Positions 6,419-16,260 are shown, counted from the first letter of the stretch. The stretch is 32,200 nt of DNA from Leptolyngbya sp. PCC 6406 (GCF_000332095.2 NZ_KI913949.1:4953773-4985972), one strand, 5' to 3'. Notes: a model not told the origin generated them from the sequence alone. Made by a program: numbers and translations.

Positions 6419-7887
6419 GGCTTGGAGAGCATCTCGGTAACGCCGGGATAAAACAGCTCAGGTTTGCGGAGCTGGGGTACCCCCAGTACAACAAACATCA
6501 ATAGGGTACGACTACAGGTGATGGCGGTAAACATACTAATGATTACCCCAATGGCTAAGGTCAGGGCAAAGCCCTTGACCAAGCCCGCCCCCAGCCAGAA
6601 CAGCGCGGCGCAGGCAATTAGAGTCGTGACATTGCTGTCTAGAATGCTGGAAAAGGCCCGGTAGAAGCCCGATTCTACCGAGCGGTAAAGGGTTTTTCCC
6701 TCGCGCATTTCCTCGCGGGTGCGCTCGAAGATCAGCACATTGGCGTCCACCGCCATGCCAATACTGAGGATAAAGCCCGCAATTCCCGGCAAGGTTAGGG
6801 TCACCCCTAGCAAATTAAAGGCGGCCCAGGTGAGCAGGGCATAGACCACCAGGGAAATGTCCGCAAGAAGTCCCGGCAGCCGATAGTACACCGCCATATA
6901 GATCAACACGAGGGCCAGCCCCGCGATCGCGGCATAGAGACTGCGCTCAATACTGTCCCGACCTAGGGTAGGACCAACAGTGCGGGTCTCCGCCACCTCC
7001 ACGGGCAAGGGTAGGGCTCCCCCCCGGAGTTGAATGGCCAGATCCCCCGCCCCTTCGGCGTCAAAGGTACCGGAAATCACCGCACCGCCGCCCAGAATGC
7101 CCGTCTCGGCATACTGCACATCTACGGTGGGGGCGCTGATCAGCCGATCATCCAGAAAAATACCAATGCTGCGTCCCGTACCGGCAATATCGCGGCTAAT
7201 TTCCGCAAAGAGCCGCCCCCCTTCGCTATTGAACTCCAACACCACTTCCCAACGGTTGACCCCGGTCCCCATGGGGCGGGAAAAAGCATCCTGCAAGCGA
7301 TCTCCCGTCAGTCTTGCGGGCTCAAACAGGGCCGCGATCGCAGCATTACTCTCCTGGATACTGCGCTGGAGCGCTGCAATGCTCTCCCCGTCAGGGGTAG
7401 CGGCTTCAGCGGATTCAGACTCCACTTCGGTGACTGTCGCCCCGTTCACCTCCGGAGAGCTGGCCTGAATCGCTTCCAACTCCAGGCGGTGCTGCTGGAG
7501 GATCTGATTTTCAATAGCAAACTGCTGCTCAGTACCGGGACGTTGGGCGCGAAACTCTAGGCGGGCCGTTTCCCCCAGGACTCGCTTGGCCTGATCGGGA
7601 TCACTAACGCCGGGAAGCTGCACCAAGAGCTGATTTTGCCCCAATAACTGCACGGAGGTTTCCGACACCCCCAGCTCATTCACTCGACCCGATACCACCC
7701 GCTGCACCGCCTCCATATCCCGCTCGGTAATCTCAGGGATCTCCGGTGTGGGCTGGACCACCAGAGTCAATTGGGTGCCCCCCCGTAGGTCTAGCCCTAA
7801 CCGAGTGGGAACTTGGGCGATCACCACAACCGCCGCGATCGTCAGTCCTAAAATCAGCGCCAGCAGCCAGCGTTGTTTACCAATCAT
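6415..7887 (-). CDS. secD: Protein translocase subunit SecD
   Basis: 490 residues. TM1 is at about residues 7-25, followed by [14 protein letters not shown], the classic SecD signature. A large periplasmic region (P1 base and head) includes an acidic, low-complexity insert around residues 140-165 ([17 protein letters not shown]) that is probably a surface loop. The C-terminal membrane half from about residue 315 has [23 protein letters not shown], the conserved TM4 motif. It works with SecF, whose start overlaps its stop. The pdhB stop is 2 bases upstream of the ATG, so all four genes appear co-transcribed. Confidence 0.96.
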   Translation of the reverse strand: MIGKQRWLLALILGLTIAAVVVIAQVPTRLGLDLRGGTQLTLVVQPTPEIPEITERDMEAVQRVVSGRVNELGVSETSVQLLGQNQLLVQLPGVSDPDQAKRVLGETARLEFRAQRPGTEQQFAIENQILQQHRLELEAIQASSPEVNGATVTEVESESAEAATPDGESIAALQRSIQESNAAIAALFEPARLTGDRLQDAFSRPMGTGVNRWEVVLEFNSEGGRLFAEISRDIAGTGRSIGIFLDDRLISAPTVDVQYAETGILGGGAVISGTFDAEGAGDLAIQLRGGALPLPVEVAETRTVGPTLGRDSIERSLYAAIAGLALVLIYMAVYYRLPGLLADISLVVYALLTWAAFNLLGVTLTLPGIAGFILSIGMAVDANVLIFERTREEMREGKTLYRSVESGFYRAFSSILDSNVTTLIACAALFWLGAGLVKGFALTLAIGVIISMFTAITCSRTLLMFVVLGVPQLRKPELFYPGVTEMLSKP

Positions 7888-7889
7888 CG

Positions 7890-8873
7890 TTATACCCGTA
7901 GGGCCATCATTTTCTCGACCGCCTCTTCAATCTGGTGGGGCTGGACAATGGTGAGACTCTCCATCCGCCCGTTGTAGGGTGTGGGAATGTCTTGGGAGGA
8001 GAGACGCAGCACCGGGGCATCGAGTTCATCAAAGAAGCGATCGTTAATGGAAGCGACAATTTCCGCCCCTACGCCTCCAGTCCGCATACATTCCTCCACC
8101 ACAATGACCCGATGGGTCTTACGGATGGAAACCCCAATGGTGTCAAAGTCCAGGGGCTTAAGGGAGATCAAATCAATGACTTCCGGGTCAAAGCCCTTTT
8201 TCTCCAATCCCTTCACCGCCTGGTTGACATGGTGACGCATCCGGGAGTAGGTGAGGATCGTCACATCCCCACCAGGACGCACTACCTCCGCCTTGTCGAG
8301 GGGCACTAGGTACTCGTGATCCGGTAGATCTTCCTTCAGGTTGTAGAGCAGCACATGTTCAAAGAACAGAACCGGATTGTTGTCCCGAATGGCGGACTTG
8401 AGTAGCCCCTTGGCATTGTAGGGGGTGGAGCAAGCCACAATTTTCAATCCTGGCACCGCTTGGAAATATGCCTCTAGGCGCTGAGAATGTTCTGCCCCCA
8501 GTTGGCGGCCCACCCCCCCCGGCCCCCGAATCACCATGGGAATTTTGTAGTTGCCCCCGGAGGTATAGCGCAGCATTCCCGCATTGTTGGCAATTTGGTT
8601 AAAGGCCAGCAGCAAGAACCCCATGTTCATGCCCTCAATGATGGGGCGCAGGCCCGTCATTGCTGCCCCCACCGCCATGCCGGTGAAGCTATTTTCGGCA
8701 ATGGGGGTATCTAGTACCCGCCATTCTCCATATTTCTCGTAGAGATCTTTGGTGACCTTGTAGGAACCGCCGTATTGGCCAACGTCTTCCCCCAGAACAA
8801 AGACGGTAGGGTCGCGACCCATTTCTTCGTCTATGGCTTGGCGGAGGGCATTAAAAAGAAGGGTTTCTGCCAT
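7890..8873 (-). CDS. pdhB: Pyruvate dehydrogenase E1 component, beta subunit
   Basis: 327 residues, the normal length for the plastid/cyanobacterial type. It opens [18 protein letters not shown] with [17 protein letters not shown], followed by [32 protein letters not shown], the TPP-pyrimidine-binding side including the Glu of PIAEN. The C-terminal transketolase-like domain has [15 protein letters not shown]. With PdhA it forms the heterotetrameric E1 that decarboxylates pyruvate to feed acetyl-CoA synthesis. It lies 53 bases after pdhA on the same strand and 2 bases before secD. Confidence 0.95.
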   Translation of the reverse strand: MAETLLFNALRQAIDEEMGRDPTVFVLGEDVGQYGGSYKVTKDLYEKYGEWRVLDTPIAENSFTGMAVGAAMTGLRPIIEGMNMGFLLLAFNQIANNAGMLRYTSGGNYKIPMVIRGPGGVGRQLGAEHSQRLEAYFQAVPGLKIVACSTPYNAKGLLKSAIRDNNPVLFFEHVLLYNLKEDLPDHEYLVPLDKAEVVRPGGDVTILTYSRMRHHVNQAVKGLEKKGFDPEVIDLISLKPLDFDTIGVSIRKTHRVIVVEECMRTGGVGAEIVASINDRFFDELDAPVLRLSSQDIPTPYNGRMESLTIVQPHQIEEAVEKMMALRV

Positions 8874-8926
8874 GGATTTCGTCAGCTCAAGGAATTTTAA
8901 GGTTAAAGCGTCGGTTAGTTGTCTGC

Positions 8927-9955
8927 TTAGTTATCCGCAAAGATATAGCGGTAGAGTTCACCCGGATCTGGCTCGGGGCTCTGCTCCGCAAAGGTCACGG
9001 CCTCATCCACCACGGTCTGGATCCGCTGGCGAATCGTCTTGAGGTCCGCCTCGGTGGCTAGGTCTTGAGTCATTAGATAGGTCTCAAAACGTTTCAGCGG
9101 ATCCCGCGCCAGCCACTCCTCTTTCTCTTCCTTGGACCGTAGCTCGTCGGGATCGGCCAAGGAATGGCCCCGGAAGCGATAGGTGAGGCATTCAATCAGG
9201 GTGGGGCCTTCTCCAGCACGGGCTCGTGCGATCGCAGTTTGAGCCACATCCCGCACCGCCATCACATCCATGCCATCCACCTCCACACCGGGCATCCCGA
9301 ACACACTGGCCTTGCGGTAGATCTCCGGCTGGGAGGTAGCCCGCTCGTGGGCCATGCCGATAGCCCATTTATTGTTTTCCACCACAAAGAGAATCGGCAG
9401 ATTCCACAGAGCTGCCATATTCAGACATTCAAAAAACTGACCGTTATTGGTCGTCCCATCCCCAAAGAAACAGGCAGAAACCTGATCAGCATTGGCATCC
9501 CCCAGAGCATCACGGCGGTACTTGGCTTGGTAGGCAGCCCCCAAGGCGACAGGAATGCCCTCACCAATGAAGGCAAAGCCCCCCAGCAGATGATGTTCTT
9601 CAGAAAAGAGGTGCATCGACCCCCCCCGGCCCCGACTACATCCGGTTTCCTTGCCAAAGAGTTCCGCCATCACGTTCTTAGCAGGGACACCTGCACTCAG
9701 AGCGTGGACATGGTCCCGGTAGGTACTACAAACATAATCATCGGAGCGTAGGGACTTGATAACCCCAGAGGAGATGGCTTCCTGTCCGTTATAAAGATGG
9801 ACAAAGCCAAACATTTTGCCCCGATAGTACATTTCGGCACACTTGTCTTCAAAGTAGCGCCCTAGCACCATATCCTCATAGAAAACCAGGCCCTCTTCCC
9901 GACTGATAGAGGTCTCTGCTGCTTGAAATACGGGGAGAGTCCGTTCCTGAGCCAT
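8927..9955 (-). CDS. pdhA: Pyruvate dehydrogenase E1 component, alpha subunit
   Basis: 342 residues. The TPP/Mg motif runs from GDG at residues 165-167 to NN at 194-195 ([17 protein letters not shown] ... [10 protein letters not shown]), the canonical spacing. [11 protein letters not shown] (about 79-89) and [19 protein letters not shown] carry the usual substrate- and loop-region residues. It partners with PdhB directly downstream. The ATG at 9955 is preceded by AAGGA about 13 bases upstream. The 530-base upstream gap to ftn2 contains three inverted repeats that may control it. Adjacency of pdhA, pdhB, secD and secF in one unit is a notable arrangement. Confidence 0.95.
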   Translation of the reverse strand: MAQERTLPVFQAAETSISREEGLVFYEDMVLGRYFEDKCAEMYYRGKMFGFVHLYNGQEAISSGVIKSLRSDDYVCSTYRDHVHALSAGVPAKNVMAELFGKETGCSRGRGGSMHLFSEEHHLLGGFAFIGEGIPVALGAAYQAKYRRDALGDANADQVSACFFGDGTTNNGQFFECLNMAALWNLPILFVVENNKWAIGMAHERATSQPEIYRKASVFGMPGVEVDGMDVMAVRDVAQTAIARARAGEGPTLIECLTYRFRGHSLADPDELRSKEEKEEWLARDPLKRFETYLMTQDLATEADLKTIRQRIQTVVDEAVTFAEQSPEPDPGELYRYIFADN

Positions 9956-10485
9956 GGGTTTGTCGTATCCTTACGGCAATATACCAACTTTACACAATAC
10001 CCAACTCTGGCCCTCCTCGGAATCGCTTCCTCAGATTTCCCTACTTTGGTCAGGGAAAATGAATCCCTGCCATAGCAGCAATCACCCGTCTTAGACTGAA
10101 GCGTATGCAACCCAAGAAAATCATCCCTTGGGTTGGTCAAAAGGTATGGCTCTAGACAATCCATACCTTGGGCTTTGCTCAGATGCGGGACAGGGATTAT
10201 TCGTTGGAAAACTCGAAGCCAGATTAAGGACTGTGTAGCGCCTCAATTCTAAACCGCAGGGTGGAGCAAGGACAGACTTCCCAAGCAAACTGTTAAGGGA
10301 TGCTCAAGGTAATCTGTCAGGAGGGGCAGAGCCGACCTATCATAAGGGCGTTTTAGAGCAGAGAGGGCACCGTCTCAATCTAGGAGGCATCGTCTGACCC
10401 TGCTCTGACTCAGCAAGGTTGAGCCCCAAGGCTGACTCGGGGCTGGGCGCAGGATTAGGCAGTTTGGGGATTCATAGGAAAAGCT
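9956..10485. other. Divergent intergenic region between pdhA and ftn2
   Basis: 530 bases with no convincing reading frame. It must hold the promoters of two divergent units. Three short inverted repeats cluster on the pdhA side (10051-10169), and AGCCCC/GGGGCT arms lie about 45 bases before ftn2. No RNA gene was recognised. Confidence 0.6.
10051..10169. promoter_or_regulatory. Cluster of three inverted repeats upstream of pdhA
   Basis: CAGGGA/TCCCTG (10051-10056 and 10064-10069), CAACCCAAG/CTTGGGTTG (10108-10116 and 10127-10135), and AAGGTATGG/CCATACCTT (10141-10149 and 10161-10169). The two 9-bp stems are perfect, have loops of 10 and 11 bases, and are only 5 bases apart. They could be regulator sites or a structured leader of the pdhA message. 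None is followed by a T-run, so they are unlikely to be simple terminators. Confidence 0.45.
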
Positions 10486-12720
10486 GTGCGCATTCCACTG
10501 GACTACTACCGAATTTTAGGACTGCCGATTCAGGCCACCGCTGATCAATTGAAGCAGGCCCATCGCGATCGCACGCTCCAATTACCTCGGCGCGAATACT
10601 CAGAAGTGGCCATCGAAGCCCGTAAAGGGCTAATTGACGAAGCCTACGAGGTGCTGTCAGACCCAAACCAGCGCCAGACCTACGATCGCCAATTTTTGGC
10701 CAAAGCCTACTCCGTAGACGTAACCCTCGGGGAAGTCACCCCCGATAGCGGCCAGACCGATGCCGGAGAAGCGGCCCTGCGTTCCCTAGCCGCCGATCCC
10801 AGCCCTTCGGAAGCTCCCACCCCCACCATCGAGATCACGCCCGGACAACTCGTAGGAGCACTCCTGATCCTGCTGGAGTTAGGGGAATACGAGCTGGTAA
10901 TTCGCCTCGGACGACCCTATCTTTCTAGCGGCAGTGGAGCCTTGGGCAAAGAGGCCGGCAAAGCCCCCCAACGAGTCCTGGGAGACATTGTTCTCACCCT
11001 GGCTTTGGCCTGCCTGGAGCTTGGGCGAGAGCAGTGGCAACAGCGCCAATACGAAAACGCCGCCGAATCCCTCGAAACCGGACAAGAACTGCTCCTGCGA
11101 GAAAACGTTTTCCCCTCCATCCGAGCCGAACTCCAGGGAGATTTGTACAAACTGCGTCCCTACCGGGTCTTGGAACTGGTAGCCCGCCCCCTAGAACAGA
11201 CAACAGAACGCCGCCAAGGCATCAAGCTACTCAAAGCCATGTTGCAGGATCGCGGCGGCATTGATGGTGCTGAGGACGATCTTTCCGGACTCTCCACCGA
11301 CGACTTTCTGCGCTTTATCCAGCAACTCCGAGGCTACCTAAGCGCCGGAGAGCAGCAAGAAATCTTTGAGGCGGAAGCCCGCCGCCCCTCAGCAGTGGCA
11401 ATTTACCTGGCGGTGTATGCCCTGCTGGCGCGAGGATTTGCCTTTCATCAGCCTGCCCTAGTGCGGCGGGCTAAGCAACTCCTAGGGCGAGTCAGCACTC
11501 AGCAAGATGTGTATTTAGAGCAGGCCGTCTGCGCCCTGCTCTTGGGCCAAACCGAGGAGGCCAGCCGCGCCCTGGAACTGAGCCAGGAGTATGAGCCCCT
11601 TGCCTTTATCCGAGAGCATTCCCAAGGAGCCCCAGATCGACTGCCGGGACTCTGCCTTTATGGTGAACGCTGGTTGCGAGAGGAGGTATTTCCCCATTTC
11701 CGAGACTTAGCCCCCCAGCAAACAGGACTCAAGGACTACTTCGCCGATCCCCAGGTTCAGGCTTATCTGGAGGCCATTCCCGCCACCGCTGATGCGTCCA
11801 TGGGAGTCACAGATCCGCGCCGTGCTCCCTCGTCGTCAGCCTCCAGGGCCTCGGGTGAAGCCATCCCTGCCCCTGCCGCCCCTCAGCCCATCGCCATGGC
11901 GGGACAGATAGGTAGTACCGTACCTTGGTCGGCACCCCCCCAGAGCCAACGCATCTCGCCCTTGCCCAGCAGACCTGAGGAAGTGGTGGAAAATGGCCCA
12001 ACCATTGCGGAGCGGGTCTCTCAACTGTCCCCCGAGGGACAACTCTCCGGCAGTAATGGTCGCCGCGATCCGGGGCCGCCGCCCCCCCCCATCCCCATCT
12101 CACCGGGGCAGCGCCCCCGCCCTCGGACTACGAGTCCCTCTCCTCGCTGGGGACGCCTTGCTGGGGTCGCGACCTTAGGCATTGTCGGTGTGGGTCTATT
12201 AGGATTCGCCACCATGCGCACCCTGGGGTGGGTCACCGCCGCCCTCAGTGGTCCCCGCCTAGAGCGGCCTGCCTTAGACGTAGGTTTAGCAGCTCCCCCC
12301 ATCGAGATTCCCCCAATACCGGAGCCAGAACCGGAAATTGGCGTGCAGTCCATTGCCGAACGAACCGTCAATAATTGGTTGGCGGCTAAGCGAGAGGCCC
12401 TAGGCAAGGATCACAACATTGACAGTCTGGCGACGATTCTGGTGGATCCGGTTCTGACCCAGTGGCAAAACCGGGCGGAGGGGGGCGATCGCGAAAACTG
12501 GTACTGGGAATACGATCACAGCATCGAAGTGCTCAAGGTGGAACCGGATGACCCAACGGCGGAAACCCTGGCGGTCGATGTGCGCGTCCGGGAGGCAGCA
12601 CAATTCTACGAATTTGGGGTACGGAACACCGCCAATTCCTATGACGATACCTTGACCATGCGCTACGACCTGATCCGCCAGGATGGTGAGTGGTTTGTGA
12701 GGGGGATGAGGAAGTTGTAG
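10486..12720 (+). CDS. ftn2: Cell division protein Ftn2/ZipN (ARC6 homologue)
   Basis: 744 residues. The N-terminal J-like domain (residues 1-72, DYYRILGLPIQATADQLKQAHRDRT ... YEVLSDPNQRQTYDRQF) lacks a true HPD triad, as in ARC6. A long helical cytoplasmic region follows to about 440, then a Pro/Ser-rich linker with GPPPPPIPISP, one membrane helix near residues 553-577 (AGVATLGIVGVGLLGFATM), and a C-terminal domain (about 610-744, SIAERTVNNWLAAKREALG ... DGEWFVRGMRKL) matching the ARC6 outer domain. The protein anchors FtsZ at the division site and recruits other divisome parts. The start is a GTG at 10486, preceded by AGGA. A run of C codons in the linker is prone to slippage. Confidence 0.93.
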   Translation: MRIPLDYYRILGLPIQATADQLKQAHRDRTLQLPRREYSEVAIEARKGLIDEAYEVLSDPNQRQTYDRQFLAKAYSVDVTLGEVTPDSGQTDAGEAALRSLAADPSPSEAPTPTIEITPGQLVGALLILLELGEYELVIRLGRPYLSSGSGALGKEAGKAPQRVLGDIVLTLALACLELGREQWQQRQYENAAESLETGQELLLRENVFPSIRAELQGDLYKLRPYRVLELVARPLEQTTERRQGIKLLKAMLQDRGGIDGAEDDLSGLSTDDFLRFIQQLRGYLSAGEQQEIFEAEARRPSAVAIYLAVYALLARGFAFHQPALVRRAKQLLGRVSTQQDVYLEQAVCALLLGQTEEASRALELSQEYEPLAFIREHSQGAPDRLPGLCLYGERWLREEVFPHFRDLAPQQTGLKDYFADPQVQAYLEAIPATADASMGVTDPRRAPSSSASRASGEAIPAPAAPQPIAMAGQIGSTVPWSAPPQSQRISPLPSRPEEVVENGPTIAERVSQLSPEGQLSGSNGRRDPGPPPPPIPISPGQRPRPRTTSPSPRWGRLAGVATLGIVGVGLLGFATMRTLGWVTAALSGPRLERPALDVGLAAPPIEIPPIPEPEPEIGVQSIAERTVNNWLAAKREALGKDHNIDSLATILVDPVLTQWQNRAEGGDRENWYWEYDHSIEVLKVEPDDPTAETLAVDVRVREAAQFYEFGVRNTANSYDDTLTMRYDLIRQDGEWFVRGMRKL

Positions 12721-12777
12721 GGGGGTGAGGTTTCAGGTGACAGGTGACAGGAGTTTTGAATTAAATTTCCCGTAGGG

Positions 12778-12818
12778 TGCATTGCTTCGAGTGGGCTTCG
12801 CCCACTCGAAGCAATGCA
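12778..12818. repeat. Perfect 18-19 bp hairpin, interspersed repeat
   Basis: The arm 12778-12795 (TGCATTGCTTCGAGTGGG) is exactly complementary to 12801-12818, with a 5-base CTTCG centre whose outer C and G also pair. It lies 58 bases after the ftn2 stop and shares GGGTGCATTGCTTCG with the repeat near 4985, so it is one copy of a dispersed family. It could end the ftn2 transcript, although no T-run follows. Confidence 0.8.
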
Positions 12819-12992
12819 CTGAAGAGATGCCGCGCCTGCCCTAACCAGTGGCTGTTTTGCTGACCTGCCGGCGACGTCTGCCATGATGGTGCTAGCAGCG
12901 TCTGTCATCATAAACATATAGCTTTGGCCAATGTGCTTAGGCTCCCAATCTGCGCTCGGGTGCTCAGCGACAAAGTAAATTGGCTGACAGCC

Positions 12993-13043
12993 TTGTTCTA
13001 ACCGGACTGGCGACTACTATAAATCAGGGGTGATTCTCACCCC
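12993..13043 (+). promoter_or_regulatory. Candidate promoter with 5' stem-loop for the DUF3038 operon
   Basis: TTGTTC (12993-12998) and TACTAT (13015-13020) are spaced 16 bases, a plausible sigma-70-type pair. The stem-loop GGGGTGA-TTC-TCACCCC (13027-13043) falls at the expected transcript start. About 130 bases of leader then precede the first gene. This is an eyeball match. Confidence 0.35.
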
Positions 13044-13172
13044 AGGATGCGCTATGTTGAGCCCTTGTGCGGGTGGAGTGCCAGTTGGGGCTCCGGAGCA
13101 CCTCCCCGGCAAAACACCTGAAACCGTGGTTTGATTAGTTTGATTAATTCTGCGCGCTTACCCTTTGAGGAT

Positions 13173-13778
13173 ATGCAAGTTGACAGTCCTCCGGCTGAAC
13201 CCAAGCCGTTAATTCTCGATGCCCTCAAAGATCCTGGTCTGCCCAGTACCGCCTGTCCCCGGCGGACCCAGGTGGATCTGGATCTCTTGTTACTGGCGAT
13301 TGAAGCCCTTGATATTGGCGGTTCCCAAGCAATGCTAGCGGCGGTAGAGCAGTTGTCCCTTCGGAGCATTGTCAGCGGACGGGTTAAGCTCTGGCTTCTG
13401 CGCAGTACCAATCCCATGCGGCTCTATAGTCAACGCCGCGCCTTGACCCTGGCGGAGGCCAAGGCGTTGTCGGTGTTGATCTGTCACTTGTCTAAGCGCC
13501 TAACGGTGTTGATTCGCCAGCTTCTGCTGGGCTATCAGGAGCTGAGTGATCGCGACCTAGCCCTAGAGCACCATTTTCGATTGGCAGACTATCTACACCG
13601 TTTCCGCAGCCACTTTCGCGCCCGGATGAACCCCCGCCGTGCCGGTGTGATCACCTATGACACCGATGAAAAGCTCAATGCCCTAGCCATTTCTTTGCTG
13701 CGACGACTCTTGTTTTGTACCGGCACCCAGGGACCACAACGTCTCTGGAGTAGCCTCTTCGACGGGGAGGTGGTATGA
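13173..13778 (+). CDS. DUF3038 family protein (cyanobacterial, function unknown)
   Basis: About 201 residues from the ATG at 13173 (MQVDSPPAEPKPL), which has GAGG just upstream. A TTG at 13131 would add 14 residues. The core, CPRRTQVDLDLLLLAIEALDIGGSQAMLAA, is the recognisable DUF3038 opening. A helical region with RQLLLGYQELSDRDLALEHHFRLADYL follows. No membrane helix or catalytic motif is visible. Its stop overlaps the start of the DUF4335 gene (13775-13778), so the two are translationally coupled, an arrangement I recall as recurring in cyanobacteria. The function is not known to me; the context suggests an envelope-related complex with the OmpA-like protein downstream. Confidence 0.8.
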   Translation: MQVDSPPAEPKPLILDALKDPGLPSTACPRRTQVDLDLLLLAIEALDIGGSQAMLAAVEQLSLRSIVSGRVKLWLLRSTNPMRLYSQRRALTLAEAKALSVLICHLSKRLTVLIRQLLLGYQELSDRDLALEHHFRLADYLHRFRSHFRARMNPRRAGVITYDTDEKLNALAISLLRRLLFCTGTQGPQRLWSSLFDGEVV

Positions 13779-15223
13779 CGATTCGACGCCAATACATTCT
13801 GCCCAATTGCAATTTGATATTAGAGGGTATGTCTGGGGAAGATGCCCTGAATCCCCTTGCCCCGCTAACCATTCTGCTCAACACGGAATGTCAGTTTCCT
13901 GGCATTGCCGATCCGATCGTGGGTGGTCGTGATTTTTTGGAAGCCCTAGTCCAAGCCGTTAGTCGCTATGCCCAGGCATTCCTGAGCGGTGTCCCGGCGC
14001 TACCCCCCAAGACCTTAGCCACAGCCACAGCCGCCCCCTTGGTCACCCTAGAGCCAGAAGGTCGTCATCGCCATCGTTTACGGTTAGCCACGGTGGACAA
14101 GGAGGGCAGTGCGCCACCAGTGGACATTGTCCTGACCACAGTTCAGCTCTTCGATCTGGTGGAAGCGGTGGATCAGCTCTTGGCGGATACCCAGACCTTA
14201 CCGGACCTGACTGTAGCGCTGAACCCCATTCCTCGACGGCAGGTTAAGCCCAGGGAACCCCTAGCTCAGCGGGCGGCTCCGATGGCGGTGGGAGCCTCGG
14301 CGGTGGCAGTGGCGGCGGCAGCCCTGTTCTTTGTGCCGGTGCCGAGCTTGGAGCCCCGTCCGCCGGAGTCGGTTCAGGAGAATGGCACTAGTTCTGAGAG
14401 TTCTGAGACTGATGCCACCACTACGACGCCCCCCGGTCCTGATGGGGAGGACGCGGCGGCAGAAGATCGTGGTGGCAGTCCAGTAGAGGCGGCTCTAGCC
14501 CTGGCCCGGTTGGAGAATGCCCCTGCTATTGAGGATGCCGAAACTCTGGAGACCCTCCGGAACCAGCTTGTAGACACCCTGGAGCAGAACTTGGGTGGGG
14601 CTACTTTTGGGGCAGATTTGGTCTACCGGGTGGGGGTTTCTGCTACGGGGGAACTGTTGGGGTATCGCCATGAGGACGATGCTTCCCTGTTGAATGTAGA
14701 TACAACTCCCCTACCCCAACTCACCTATATTCCCGTCAACCCTGATACGGCTGTACAGGAGCCTGTGGCCCAGTTTCGGGTGACGTTCTCCGCTGATGGG
14801 GCAGTGACGGCAGAGCCGCTGACCCCGGCTAACGCTACCCAGGATGCTGGGGAGACCTCTGTGCCTCAGACCCAGGCTGGGGAAAATCCTGCCCTCCTCA
14901 GCGCCACAATTACCGAGCAGGTTCGGACTAGAGACCGCCTTGAAACGATGAATACCCGCCTCCGCCGCACCCTCCGGGATGCGCAGGAGCGCCGCACCTT
15001 TGATACCAATTTGGTCTACCGGGTGCGTTTTGCAGAAACGGGGGTCGTGGTGGGCTACGAGCCGGATGATAGTGCTGCTGCTGCCCAGATCTCGACGACT
15101 CCCCTGCCCTCTCTAGTGACTTCTGATGCGGTTTCTGATCAGACCCCCCAAGCTGACTTTCGCGTGGTGTTTACTACGAATGGCGTCCTAGAGGTCAGTC
15201 CCTGGGACGGATGGCCCCGGTAG
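13775..15223 (+). CDS. DUF4335 domain protein with membrane helix and duplicated C-terminal module
   Basis: 482 residues. The N-terminal part (1-150, MTIRRQYILPNCNLILEGMS) is the DUF4335 region. One membrane helix spans about 168-190 (APMAVGASAVAVAAAALFF). An acidic Ser/Thr/Pro linker (195-235) leads to two copies of an about 85-residue module at 262-347 and 393-476. Both contain F-x-x-(D/N)LVYRV, TG-x-x-x-GY, TTPLP and a FRV-(T/V)-F strand. The second half of the protein should lie on the periplasmic side. It overlaps DUF3038 by four bases and is followed 9 bases later by the OmpA-like gene, pointing to one functional unit. The biochemical role is unknown. Confidence 0.8.
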   Translation: MTIRRQYILPNCNLILEGMSGEDALNPLAPLTILLNTECQFPGIADPIVGGRDFLEALVQAVSRYAQAFLSGVPALPPKTLATATAAPLVTLEPEGRHRHRLRLATVDKEGSAPPVDIVLTTVQLFDLVEAVDQLLADTQTLPDLTVALNPIPRRQVKPREPLAQRAAPMAVGASAVAVAAAALFFVPVPSLEPRPPESVQENGTSSESSETDATTTTPPGPDGEDAAAEDRGGSPVEAALALARLENAPAIEDAETLETLRNQLVDTLEQNLGGATFGADLVYRVGVSATGELLGYRHEDDASLLNVDTTPLPQLTYIPVNPDTAVQEPVAQFRVTFSADGAVTAEPLTPANATQDAGETSVPQTQAGENPALLSATITEQVRTRDRLETMNTRLRRTLRDAQERRTFDTNLVYRVRFAETGVVVGYEPDDSAAAAQISTTPLPSLVTSDAVSDQTPQADFRVVFTTNGVLEVSPWDGWPR

Positions 15224-15232
15224 AACAGGTCC

Positions 15233-16252
15233 ATGGCTGAACTTCCTCCCTTAGATAACTCTGTGCCATCTTCTCAGCCTGCGCCCGTGGGAGCAGGTTC
15301 GGAGGGTTTGGCTTCAGTCGCTGCCCCAGTGCCCGGTCGCTGGCAAGGGGTGCGATCGCTGTTGGTTTGGTCTCTTCGTTGGGCGGCTTTGGGGTTGGGA
15401 GTCGGGGGCGCTTGGATGGTGGGGCTATTGGTGGCCCAGTATTTTCCCGCCAACTCGCCCAATTTGCCTCTGTCGGAGGGGGTGGTGCGCCGCAGCCAGC
15501 GATTTAGCCAGAAACTGCGCCGTCTCCCAGATTGGTGGGCTGGGGAGGAGCGACAACCCGCTGCGGTTCCCTCTGCCACCGTTCGGGATCTGCCTGCTGC
15601 TACTAGTCCTCGCCCTATCACCCTTACCGACAGCCAACGGGAGCAGATTACGACGGAATTAGACGCGATTGAGACGGATCTACAACGGTTGCGCGATCGC
15701 ACTTCGGCCCTAGAGATTCAACTGGGGCTACCCACCCTTTCGGCCCCAATTGAGGGCCGACTAGCGACAGTGAATAGTCGTCTCTTCCCCGCCACCGAGG
15801 CCGAGGGAACGGCAGTGCTGCCCCAGGGTCTGGAAACCCCCGCGCCCCCATCCAGTCCTGCTAGCACCCCACCCCCCGTAGCACCAGCGATACATCCTCT
15901 ACTCCAGCTAGAAGCGTACCGGGTTACCTTGCCCAGTGATGTGCTGTTCACCGGAGGGGAGGCGATCTTTCAGCCCAATGCGGCCCAACTGCTGGACAGT
16001 ATTTTGGGGGATGTGGGTCGCTATCCCGGAGCTACGATTCTGGTGGGGAGCTATACCGATGCCAAGGACGACAATGCTGAGGTGGCCCTCTCTTTTCAAC
16101 AAGCCCTCGCTGTCCAACGCTATCTAGCAACGCGGTTGGGGGAGGGCCAATACCATTGGATCACCGTGGGCTATGGCAACAGCTCCCTAGGCACTCGGGG
16201 CTCTAGTCCCCTGACTCGCCGAATTGCGATCGCGATCGTGCCCCCCTCCTAA
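15233..16252 (+). CDS. OmpA-like envelope protein anchored in the inner membrane
   Basis: 339 residues. The Pro/Ser-rich cytoplasmic N-terminus is followed by one membrane helix at about 46-70 (WSLRWAALGLGVGGAWMVGLLVAQY) and a coiled-coil stretch at about 131-165 (LTDSQREQITTELDAIETDL). A Pro-rich linker leads to a C-terminal OmpA-type domain (about 230-339) with FQPNAAQLLDSILGDV, ILVGSYTDAKDDNAEVALSFQQALAVQRYL and a final SPLTRRIAIAI. Such domains bind peptidoglycan; the usual GHTD is replaced here by GSYTD. It is the third gene of the DUF3038-DUF4335 cluster and precedes fmt by 8 bases. It may tie that unit to the cell wall. Confidence 0.8.
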   Translation: MAELPPLDNSVPSSQPAPVGAGSEGLASVAAPVPGRWQGVRSLLVWSLRWAALGLGVGGAWMVGLLVAQYFPANSPNLPLSEGVVRRSQRFSQKLRRLPDWWAGEERQPAAVPSATVRDLPAATSPRPITLTDSQREQITTELDAIETDLQRLRDRTSALEIQLGLPTLSAPIEGRLATVNSRLFPATEAEGTAVLPQGLETPAPPSSPASTPPPVAPAIHPLLQLEAYRVTLPSDVLFTGGEAIFQPNAAQLLDSILGDVGRYPGATILVGSYTDAKDDNAEVALSFQQALAVQRYLATRLGEGQYHWITVGYGNSSLGTRGSSPLTRRIAIAIVPPS

Positions 16253-16260
16253 CTTCACCT

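Larger units (their letters stand above)
12721..13172. other. Intergenic region after ftn2: dispersed repeats and the DUF3038 operon promoter
   Basis: It contains a short GGTGACA duplication (12735-12749), the segment GGAGTTTTGAATT that recurs in related form before 20770 and 27210, a perfect hairpin at 12778-12818, and a candidate promoter with a stem-loop at 12993-13043. I see no gene in it. Confidence 0.55.

Noticed and set aside
7030-7560. Long plus-strand frames over secD, pdhB and pdhA
   Set aside because: They are antisense shadows of strongly conserved genes in G+C-rich sequence and have no start signals.
12778-12818. Hairpin as a CRISPR or attC-type element
   Set aside because: It is a single hairpin with no spacer periodicity and no integrase nearby. 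It fits a dispersed palindrome family.
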